IMG/VR virus record: IMGVR_UViG_3300008050_000192
Coordinates: 1 to 30,146 of that record
Length of the DNA stretch: 30,146 nucleotides
Strand: one strand, 5' to 3'
Source: a virus
The notes under the pieces are model-generated. The model did not search any database. It was not told where the DNA came from and saw nothing but the letters and a program-made list of their open reading frames with translations. Of this stretch, positions 18,146-24,205 are shown piece by piece (position 1 is the first letter of the stretch; each line of letters opens with the position of its first letter). A program made the translations under genes and the position numbers.

Positions 18146-19336
18146 GTGTTGTTTTTTCAAACTCTGGATGATAAATCCGAATGTGTAGGCGTCTACGTCG
18201 ATGGGGAATTGTTTTATGATGAGGCACCTCTCGATCTAACTCATACATGGTCTTACGCTCCCTCCCTCAAAGGCGGAAATATCCAATATGCCAAAATATA
18301 CTCCGGAGGTCTCACTCTAGAGGAGGCTTGCCCGGACCATCTTTTAGGGCGATGGCAGATCATTTGCACCAAGCTCAAATCTTTTATGCGCTCATTCCAG
18401 ATAGCCGATGTGTCGCTCGAAGAAAACTGTTTTTTCGATTTAGTACCGCAGCGATTTTTGCTTGAATATTGTTATATGAAAGATCAGATTTGTAAACATG
18501 TTTTTCATAATTTTTCGAAACCTATTGACTATGATTACCGCGTAGCATTGGCCAAAACTCTGGGAGAAATGCGCTATCGAAAGTTAAATATAAATGCGAA
18601 AAACTTATTTCCCCTTATGCATCAACCGAGAGCTAGACAATTTTCTCGCAACTTAAACAAGGCCGTGATCTCTTGTAAATTCAACCCTTACGGTACTAAA
18701 ACCGGAAGGCTGACCACGGAAGCGGGAAGTTTTCCAATTTTGACGATGGATCGAAAATATAGATGCGTTGTGGAACCTACCAATGATTTTTTTATAGAAC
18801 TAGATTTCAACGCAGCCGAGTTAAGAACACTAATAGCTTTGCAAGGGAAAGCACAGCCTCAAGAAGATATTCACGAATGGAATATTAAAAATGTTTACCG
18901 AGGACTTATCACCCGAGAGGAAGCCAAAAAGAGAATATTTGCGTGGCTATATAATCCGGATAGCAAGGATTATTTATCCTCCCGCGCTTACGACCGGGGT
19001 TCTGTGGTACAAAAGTACTTCACTCAGGGCCAAGTGAGAACCTTTTGGGACAAGGTCATCCCCTCCGAAGAGAGGACGGCCCTGAATTATATTATTCAGA
19101 GCACCTGCGCCGAGAACGTTCTTCGACAGATGCTCAAAGTCAATAGTTATTTAGAGGGAGAGGAGTCATTCGTTGCCTTCCCGGTTCATGATTCTATTAT
19201 CCTTGATTTATCTTTCGAAGACCGGCATTTACTTCCCAATATAATTAAAATCTTTGGGGATACGGAGTTGGGAGAGTTTATCGTTAATGTCCGGGCCGGC
19301 CGCGATTTTGGAAATTTAAAGAAATTAAAATTATGA
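18146..19336 (+). CDS. Compact family A DNA polymerase without exonuclease domain
   Basis: 396 residues from GTG 18146; TTG 18149 is better spaced from AGGAG (18139-18143). The polymerase motifs of the Pol I family are all present: NPYGTKTGRLTT (180-191); motif A with catalytic Asp220 in ELDFNAAELRTL; the O helix R257-x3-K261-x3-F265-x3-Y269, with Asn270 where Pol I has Gly; Q318 in IIQSTCAENVL; and motif C with H348 D349 S350, Ser replacing Pol I's Glu. Phe265 marks it as a DNA rather than RNA enzyme type. The fingers are shortened (motif O to C about 92 residues, about 128 in Pol I). The first 170 residues show no 3'-5' exonuclease motifs. It follows structural genes with no promoter of its own; the FEN-type 5' nuclease lies 4 kb downstream. 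Confidence 0.85.
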   Translation: MLFFQTLDDKSECVGVYVDGELFYDEAPLDLTHTWSYAPSLKGGNIQYAKIYSGGLTLEEACPDHLLGRWQIICTKLKSFMRSFQIADVSLEENCFFDLVPQRFLLEYCYMKDQICKHVFHNFSKPIDYDYRVALAKTLGEMRYRKLNINAKNLFPLMHQPRARQFSRNLNKAVISCKFNPYGTKTGRLTTEAGSFPILTMDRKYRCVVEPTNDFFIELDFNAAELRTLIALQGKAQPQEDIHEWNIKNVYRGLITREEAKKRIFAWLYNPDSKDYLSSRAYDRGSVVQKYFTQGQVRTFWDKVIPSEERTALNYIIQSTCAENVLRQMLKVNSYLEGEESFVAFPVHDSIILDLSFEDRHLLPNIIKIFGDTELGEFIVNVRAGRDFGNLKKLKL

Positions 19337-19343
19337 GAGTGTT

Positions 19344-20168
19344 ATGAATATAGTGGGATTAGGAAATGCAGGGTGTAAGATAGCCAAAAGTTTTGAGAAA
19401 TACTCCCAGTACCAATGTTACCAAATAGATGTGGGGATAGAAGGAGATCGCTCTTATAATTTCCCGGCCTATGAAACAACTGAAGAATACGAGGCAATCC
19501 TTCCTTGTTTGGCATCATTTCTTAAGCCAATAAAGGGAGAAACCCTCTTCATTCTAGCAGGGGGAGGCGCAATTTCGGTATCCTCTCTACGAATTTTAGA
19601 AAAATTAGATCACAAAAACGTTACTCTCCTCTATATTCAGCCCGAAATTGAATTATTGACAGAGGTACAAGTTCTACGAGAACGTTTGGTGCGTAACGTA
19701 CTTCAGCAATACGCCCGATCATCTGCCTTTAAGAGATTGTATCTTGTCTCTAACCTAGAATTGGAAAAGATTATTGGGGATGTGCCAATTATGTCTTACT
19801 ATGATAAATTAAACGAAGTCCTTATTACTACTCTTCATATGATCCACATCTTTCAGAATTCGAACCCCGTGATGGGAAAATTAAACGAACCCCGTGATGT
19901 GTGTAAGATTTCAACGTTTGGAATTTTTGATGCTGCTAAAAATGAAGAAAAAATATTTTTTCCCCTTGACATGCGCCGTGATGTATGTTATATTTATGGA
20001 GTAAATGAAGACAAGCTACAAAACGACGGCACCCTATTCCGCTCGATAGTCAACCAGATGAAAACAAAAGTATCCAAGACTACAAATGTTTCATATGCGG
20101 TATTCCAGACTAAGTACGAAGATGACATTTCCTATTGTATCGCGCACGCCTCATATATACAACCCTAA
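19344..20168 (+). CDS. Possible FtsZ/tubulin-like protein
   Basis: 274 residues. The start reads NIVGLGNAGCKIAKSF, like the first nucleotide loop of FtsZ (VGVGGxGxNA). TLFILAGGGAISVSSLRIL (68-84) sits where FtsZ/tubulin have the GGGTGTG phosphate loop; only the GGG half is kept. Next come NVTLLYIQPE and a helix pair, then LYLVSNLELEKIIG (Asn137, as in FtsZ PNDRLL) and YYDKLNEVLITTLHMIHIF, like the long central helix before the catalytic T7 loop. The following NSNPVMGKLNEPRD lacks a clear N-x-D-x-x-D, so GTP hydrolysis may be altered. The C-terminal 85 residues could be the activation domain. Phage tubulins (PhuZ) centre DNA in jumbo phages. This is a motif-level inference; another Rossmann-type protein is possible. 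Confidence 0.5.
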   Translation: MNIVGLGNAGCKIAKSFEKYSQYQCYQIDVGIEGDRSYNFPAYETTEEYEAILPCLASFLKPIKGETLFILAGGGAISVSSLRILEKLDHKNVTLLYIQPEIELLTEVQVLRERLVRNVLQQYARSSAFKRLYLVSNLELEKIIGDVPIMSYYDKLNEVLITTLHMIHIFQNSNPVMGKLNEPRDVCKISTFGIFDAAKNEEKIFFPLDMRRDVCYIYGVNEDKLQNDGTLFRSIVNQMKTKVSKTTNVSYAVFQTKYEDDISYCIAHASYIQP

Positions 20169-20200
20169 TGTCAAAAGAACGTCAAGTCATTTAAAAAACC

Positions 20201-20229
20201 TTGACACCCTCCAAAAATCATGCTATATT
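20201..20229 (+). promoter_or_regulatory. Sigma70-type promoter P1 (TTGACA, 17, TATATT)
   Basis: TTGACA at 20201-20206, exactly 17 bases, then TATATT at 20224-20229 preceded by TGC (extended -10). AGAAAAGG starts eight bases after the -10 and probably contains the transcription start. GTCAAG (20181-20186) and CTTGAC (20200-20205) are inverted copies, the second overlapping the -35. This is the first sigma70-like promoter of the window and marks the change from late to early-type transcription. Confidence 0.85.
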
Positions 20230-20251
20230 ATATATTAGAAAAGGAGAGAAC

Positions 20252-20521
20252 TTGAAAGCCAATTTAGGAACATATATGAAAAAAGATGGAAGTCTTAGAA
20301 CTATGAGGTTTGTAAAAATTTCTGAGTTATCAGAAGATTTTCTTTCATCCCAACTTAAAGGAACTGGTAAACCACGCCAACTGGTCGAAGGCCATCAACT
20401 TGTATGGGATTTAGATAAACAAGCTTTTCGTATCTTCAATCAAAAAACAGTAGTTGGTGAAGTAAAAGAGTTCACCATTAAGAATGTTGATGAATTCGAA
20501 CTTATCAAAGATTTTGAATAA
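20252..20521 (+). CDS. Small SH3-barrel-like phage protein
   Basis: 89 residues from TTG 20252, which follows an AAGGAGAG ribosome site (20241-20248). The longer in-frame start at 20201 lies inside the promoter -35 and cannot be translated from that transcript. The sequence has KANLGTYMKKDGSLRTMRFVKI, PRQLVEGHQLVWDLDKQAFRIFN and VGEVKEFTIKN, a run of short strands consistent with an SH3-like barrel of the kind annotated as DUF2693 in phages. Function unknown. It is early-type, expressed from its own promoter, and precedes the SSB gene. It could bind nucleic acid or a host protein, but nothing in the sequence decides this. Confidence 0.7.
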   Translation: MKANLGTYMKKDGSLRTMRFVKISELSEDFLSSQLKGTGKPRQLVEGHQLVWDLDKQAFRIFNQKTVVGEVKEFTIKNVDEFELIKDFE

Positions 20522-20537
20522 AAAAGCAAAATAATGC

Positions 20538-20566
20538 TTGACAAGCATTTAAATCTATGTTATATT
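20538..20566 (+). promoter_or_regulatory. Sigma70-type promoter P2 with overlapping palindrome
   Basis: TTGACA (20538-20543), 17 bases, TATATT (20561-20566) preceded by TGT. AGAAAGG begins eight bases after the -10. The -35 lies in the middle of a perfect palindrome with 8-base arms (20533-20540 and 20542-20549), which could be a repressor site. It drives the ssDNA-binding protein gene through a leader of about 75 bases. Confidence 0.87.
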
Positions 20567-20573
20567 ATTATAC

Positions 20574-20647
20574 AGAAAGGCGAGAGATTTGTCGTCTTTA
20601 CTTTAGCTCATAGCACAATTTAAAAATAACACAAGGAGAATTGAAAC
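20574..20647 (+). promoter_or_regulatory. Untranslated leader of the SSB gene
   Basis: About 74 bases between the inferred transcription start and the SSB ATG, longer than other leaders here. The final 30 bases are A-rich and free of obvious structure up to AAGGAG. In T4, gp32 represses its own translation by binding an unstructured A/U-rich leader next to a pseudoknot; a similar loop is possible here. I see no clear pseudoknot by eye. Confidence 0.35.
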
Positions 20648-21415
20648 ATGGCATTAGACATTACTAAAATCAAAGCACGACTGGATGCAGTCAAAAACAA
20701 AAACAAGGCAGGAGGTTTTTGGAAACCCCAAGACGGACAGCAGGTAATTCGTATTGTCCCGACTGCCGATGGAGATCCCTTCAAGGATTATTTCTTCCAC
20801 TATAACCTTGGTGGAGAGAATCGCTCTGGTATTCTTTGTCCCAAGAAGAATTTCGGAGACGATTGCCCTATCTGCGACTTTAAGGACCAACTCTGGAAAG
20901 AATACAACGATTCGCAAGATACCGACACGTTGAAGTTGGCAAAGGATATGTCACCGCGACAACGTTTCTTTTCACCAGTCCTCGTTCGAGGCGAAGAAGC
21001 CGAAGGCGTCCGAGTTTGGGGCTACGGTAAGGAAGCGTATACCGCTCTCTTGAATCTGGTTCTCAATCCCGAGTATGGTGACATCACCGATTGCGAAGAT
21101 GGAACCGACCTAACGCTGGGTTATGGAAAGCCACCGGGAGCACAGTTTCCAAAGACTACTCTTACCCCTCGGCGCCGCACATCACCGCTTTGTGATGATG
21201 CAGTTGGCGGAGAAGAGGAGTGCGCACGCCTTCTCAAGACTGTTCCAGATATGGAAAATCTTTTTACTCGCAAGCCTCAAGAGGAAGTTGAGAATATTTT
21301 TAACGAGTTTATGAATTCTCTTGGAGATGCTACGGAAACAGCCGAAGCGGCGGTGACCCGTGCGACAACTACCACTAGTGTAGACGCAGCCTTCCAAGAT
21401 TTGCTAGGAACTTAA
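20648..21415 (+). CDS. 32: Single-stranded DNA-binding protein, gp32-like
   Basis: 255 residues; ATG after AAGGAG (20633-20638). It coats ssDNA during replication and recombination. The zinc site His51-x12-Cys64-x8-Cys73-x2-Cys76 (in LCPKKNFGDDCPICD) matches T4 gp32 (His64, Cys77, Cys87, Cys90) almost base for base in spacing. An N-terminal Lys/Arg-rich helix (LDITKIKARLDAVKNK) could be the cooperativity segment, the RQRFFSPVLVRG stretch is an OB-fold strand, and a PRRRTSPLCDD segment is typical of environmental phage relatives. The tail is acidic with Thr/Ala repeats and ends AFQDLLGT, suited for recruiting partner proteins. It is somewhat shorter than T4 gp32 (301). It is followed by its own terminator. 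Confidence 0.9.
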   Translation: MALDITKIKARLDAVKNKNKAGGFWKPQDGQQVIRIVPTADGDPFKDYFFHYNLGGENRSGILCPKKNFGDDCPICDFKDQLWKEYNDSQDTDTLKLAKDMSPRQRFFSPVLVRGEEAEGVRVWGYGKEAYTALLNLVLNPEYGDITDCEDGTDLTLGYGKPPGAQFPKTTLTPRRRTSPLCDDAVGGEEECARLLKTVPDMENLFTRKPQEEVENIFNEFMNSLGDATETAEAAVTRATTTTSVDAAFQDLLGT

Positions 21416-21430
21416 TTTTTAATCCGCAGG

Positions 21431-21461
21431 GAGGCATGGGTTACAGATGCCTCACTTTTTT
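21431..21461 (+). terminator. Intrinsic terminator after the SSB gene
   Basis: GAGGCAT (21431-21437) pairs with ATGCCTC (21447-21453) across a 9-base loop, followed by AC and six T (21456-21461). It sits between the SSB and FKBP genes and contains an ATG (21436) that is in frame with the FKBP but is not its start. Confidence 0.85.
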
Positions 21462-21486
21462 AACAAGACAAAGGAAAACAATCAAT

Positions 21487-21960
21487 ATGTTAAAAGCACA
21501 AAAAGGCACGCAGGTAAAGGTTCATTATCGCGGTAGTCTAACTGATGGAACCGAATTCGATAACTCGTATGGACGTGGCGAGCCAATCGGATTTCAAGTT
21601 GGCGCAGGCCAAATGATTCGAGGATTTGACGACGCCGTAGTAGGCATGTCAGTCGGAGAAAAGAAAAGCGTCACCTTGACGAAAGATGAAGCATATGGTG
21701 ATGTTGTGGCAGAAGCTCATACCGAAATTGACAGGAGTGCTTTCCCAGACCACATTACTTTAGCTGAAGGTCTGCCAGTTCCCTTGGCTACACCTGAAGG
21801 CCGATCTCTTATGGGTCGAATTACTCAACTGAATGAAAACAGCGTTACAGTAGACTTAAATCATCCTCTAGCGGGCCAAGATTTACAATTCGATATTGAA
21901 TTGGTGGAAATTGAGAAGGATACCGAGGACGATAATACAGCTACAAATGAAAATTCTTAA
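21487..21960 (+). CDS. FKBP-type peptidyl-prolyl isomerase, SlyD-like
   Basis: 157 residues from ATG 21487, preceded by AAAGGAAA. An upstream in-frame ATG at 21436 lies inside the terminator hairpin, so I reject it. Prolyl isomerases speed folding of proteins at proline bonds. The FKBP core is split as in SlyD: KVHYRGSLTDGTEFDNSY (11-28), GAGQMIRGFDDAVVGMSVGEKK (39-60), an insert-in-flap domain of roughly 45 residues, then VDLNHPLAGQDLQFDIELVEI. Unlike host SlyD it lacks a His-rich metal-binding tail; the tail is acidic and Asn/Thr-rich. No signal peptide, so it is cytoplasmic. No promoter of its own was found; it may be read through the terminator. Its role could be virion protein folding. 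Confidence 0.9.
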   Translation: MLKAQKGTQVKVHYRGSLTDGTEFDNSYGRGEPIGFQVGAGQMIRGFDDAVVGMSVGEKKSVTLTKDEAYGDVVAEAHTEIDRSAFPDHITLAEGLPVPLATPEGRSLMGRITQLNENSVTVDLNHPLAGQDLQFDIELVEIEKDTEDDNTATNENS

Positions 21961-21998
21961 TTTAATTTTTGTAGCTGCGGGATTGCTTAGGGGCTATG

Positions 21999-23105
21999 AT
22001 GCGTAAAAAACAAAAGACTGGTCAATTGTCTATCGATGACATGCGCAAGCTGGTTAATAAAAAAGCCGGCATGACAGTGGCTCACAACTTGCAAGAGGAA
22101 AACCCGACCGAAGTGCGCCAATGGATCCCCACTGGCTCACGATGGTTGGACTCTATTATCTGCCGAGGTCAGCTTGCTGGCATCCCAGTTGGTAAAGTAA
22201 CTGAAATCGCCGGCCTGGAATCGACTGGGAAGTCATATATGGCGGCACAAATTGCCGCCAACGCCCAAAAGATGGGCATCGATGTAGTATATTTTGATTC
22301 GGAATCGGCCTTGGATCCTGCGTTCCTTGAGCGCGCTGGGTGCGATGTAGATAAAATTCTCTACATTCAACCCACTTCGGTCGAATTTGTTCTTGAAACA
22401 ATCGAAACATTATTGGCCAGCGTCCCAAGTCAGATCCTTTTTATCTGGGATTCTTTAGCTCAGACTCCGGCTATTTCCGATGTTGAGGGAGATTTTAATC
22501 CTCAATCCTCAATGGCCGTCAAGGCTAGGATTTTAGCCAAGGGGATGGCAAAATTAACTTTATCTATTGCTCAACATAAGTGTACCTTCTTGGTTTTAAA
22601 CCAACTTAAAACTAACATTACTAGATTTGCAGCCGAGGCTATGACAACTCCGTATGTAACCCCCGGAGGAAAGGCTATGAATTATACTTATTCTTTGCGT
22701 ATCTGGTTGACTGGCCGGAAAGCCAAGGCTAGTTTCGTGTTGGACGATAATGGATTTCGGATTGGATCCGAAGTTAAAGTTAAGTTAGAAAAATCACGGT
22801 TTGGAACAGCGGGGCGCAGATGTAATTTTAGAATTTTATGGGGTAGTGACGAAGTGGCTATCCAAGATGACGAATCTTTGTTTGATGCCGTCAAAGGTTC
22901 TAAAAATATCGAACAAGCGGGTGCCTGGTATACGCTGAATTTTGAAGACGCGTCGACCGAAAAATTTCAGGCATCTAAGTGGTTAGAAAAGATGCAGGAA
23001 GAAAAATTCCGCCAAAGAATTTTCCAGATTATGGACGAAGAAGTTATTATGAAGTTTGACAAGCGCGAAGGCAAAGCGGAAGATTTTTATGATAATGAAG
23101 AGTAG
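21999..23105 (+). CDS. uvsX: RecA/UvsX-like recombinase
   Basis: 368 residues from ATG 21999; the adjacent ATG 21996 is only two bases from the AGGGG ribosome site (21989-21993), so the second is preferred. Numbering from ATG 21996, Walker A is GLESTGKS (73-80), the DSESALDPAF segment follows, and Walker B is ILFIWDSLA with Asp152. The L2-like region PYVTPGGKAMNYTYSLRIWL and a SRFGTAG segment complete the RecA core. The Walker A is closer to bacterial RecA (GPESSGKT) than to T4 UvsX. The protein is about the size of RecA (352) and UvsX (391). The C-terminal tail is acidic. It catalyses strand exchange for replication restart and repair. RecA origin from a host is possible. Confidence 0.9.
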   Translation: MRKKQKTGQLSIDDMRKLVNKKAGMTVAHNLQEENPTEVRQWIPTGSRWLDSIICRGQLAGIPVGKVTEIAGLESTGKSYMAAQIAANAQKMGIDVVYFDSESALDPAFLERAGCDVDKILYIQPTSVEFVLETIETLLASVPSQILFIWDSLAQTPAISDVEGDFNPQSSMAVKARILAKGMAKLTLSIAQHKCTFLVLNQLKTNITRFAAEAMTTPYVTPGGKAMNYTYSLRIWLTGRKAKASFVLDDNGFRIGSEVKVKLEKSRFGTAGRRCNFRILWGSDEVAIQDDESLFDAVKGSKNIEQAGAWYTLNFEDASTEKFQASKWLEKMQEEKFRQRIFQIMDEEVIMKFDKREGKAEDFYDNEE

Positions 23106-23137
23106 AACCCCCGCACACTAAATTTACATCTTTTAGA

Positions 23138-23166
23138 TTGCAAAACCGGCCCTTTTATGTTATATT
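23138..23166 (+). promoter_or_regulatory. Sigma70-type promoter P3 (TTGCAA, 17, TATATT)
   Basis: TTGCAA (23138-23143) and TATATT (23161-23166), with a 17-base spacer and a TGT extended -10. AGAAAGG begins nine bases after the -10. GCCCTTT (23149-23155) and AAAGGGC (23177-23183) flank the -10 as a perfect inverted repeat. It lies in the 100-base gap between recombinase and 5' nuclease genes. Confidence 0.8.
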
Positions 23167-23205
23167 AGTAATGTAGAAAGGGCTTTCCTATCTTATGGAG
23201 TTAAA

Positions 23206-24162
23206 ATGAAACGCTTAATGATTATAGATGCGCTTAATGCGTATTTTCGTGCTTATATTGTAGACCCAAGTTTGTCTCCAACGGGGAATCCCATTGGTGG
23301 CTACAAAGGTTTCGTCAAAATCTTACAGAAGCTGTGTCGAGAGATGAAGCCCGACGCAATTATTATTGCTTGGGATGGAGCAGGAGGTTCTCAGCGAAGA
23401 AAAATAACAAATAAAAATTATAAGGCGGGGCGCAAACCTATCCGCTTGAACCGCAATGTTAGAAATTTAACTCCCGATGAAGAACTAGCTAATAAAGTAT
23501 GGCAACAGATGCGCCTGATGGAGCTTTTAAATGAGATGCCAATTATACAATTAATGATAGATGGGGTGGAGGCTGACGATATCATCGCTCATGTCTCGCA
23601 AGCCGCGCATTACAGGGGCTGGCAAAAACTAATCATCTCCAGCGACAAGGATTTCTTTCAGCTTTGCGATGAAGAAACTATTCTTTATCGACCTATCCAG
23701 AAGAAGTTCCTCAATAAGAATACCATCATCGACGAATTCGGGATCCATCCTACTAATTTTGCCATGGCCAGAGCGGTGGTGGGAGACAAGTCGGATAATC
23801 TAGACGGAGTTCCTGGAGTTGGCTTAAAGACGATCTCCAAGCGATTTCCTTTCTTTAAAGAGGGAGAGGATGTGACGATCCCGCAATTAATAGAAAGTTG
23901 CGAGAGAGATGCCAGCGGCCTTAAAGTATTTGACAATATCGTCGAATGTCAAGAAGTGATTCGAGATAATTATAAGATTATGCAATTATACTCCCCCTCT
24001 ATTTCGATCGTGGGGAAGACTTATATTAATGAAACAATTAAAAACTTTAAACCACAGTTTAATAAAATGGAAGCCATTAAGAGAATGATAGAGGATGGCT
24101 TCGGAGACTGGAACACTTCAGATTTATTCACAACATTCAAAAGAATCATAATTTCAGCTTGA
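23206..24162 (+). CDS. FEN-family 5'-3' exonuclease / RNase H
   Basis: 318 residues; ATG with GGAG (23198-23201). It belongs to the Pol I N-terminal/T4 RNase H family, which removes RNA primers and flaps on the lagging strand. The acidic metal ligands are visible: Asp8 (MIIDALNAYF), Asp57 (AWDG), Glu122-Ala-Asp124-Asp125, Asp147 and Asp149 (SSDKDF), and Asp194 and Asp197 (GDKSDN). The helix-hairpin-helix GVPGVGLKT follows at 201-209, and a Lys/Arg cluster at 64-80 forms the arch. T4 RNase H has 305 residues. The domain is normally fused to Pol I; here the polymerase is a separate gene at 18146. Its stop codon overlaps the -35 of the next promoter. Confidence 0.92.
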   Translation: MKRLMIIDALNAYFRAYIVDPSLSPTGNPIGGYKGFVKILQKLCREMKPDAIIIAWDGAGGSQRRKITNKNYKAGRKPIRLNRNVRNLTPDEELANKVWQQMRLMELLNEMPIIQLMIDGVEADDIIAHVSQAAHYRGWQKLIISSDKDFFQLCDEETILYRPIQKKFLNKNTIIDEFGIHPTNFAMARAVVGDKSDNLDGVPGVGLKTISKRFPFFKEGEDVTIPQLIESCERDASGLKVFDNIVECQEVIRDNYKIMQLYSPSISIVGKTYINETIKNFKPQFNKMEAIKRMIEDGFGDWNTSDLFTTFKRIIISA

Positions 24163-24187
24163 CGCTCCGTATCAATGGTGTTATATT
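24159..24187 (+). promoter_or_regulatory. Sigma70-type promoter P4 with operator-like repeat
   Basis: TTGACG (24159-24164), 17 bases, TATATT (24182-24187) with a TGT extended -10. The -35 overlaps the stop codon of the nuclease gene. GTATCAAT (24169-24176) and ATTGATAC (24185-24192) form a perfect inverted repeat with an 8-base spacer covering the -10, a good repressor-site candidate. It drives the helicase, whose ATG is 19 bases further on. Confidence 0.85.
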
Positions 24188-24205
24188 GATACTACGGGAG
24201 GCCGC

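Noticed and set aside
20201-20251. Upstream extension of the SH3-like protein
   Set aside because: The codons lie in the promoter (-35 to -10), so they are not in the transcript; TTG 20252 has a proper ribosome site.
21436-21486. Upstream start of the FKBP protein
   Set aside because: The ATG is within an intrinsic terminator stem, and the added residues do not resemble FKBP; ATG 21487 gives a canonical N-terminus.
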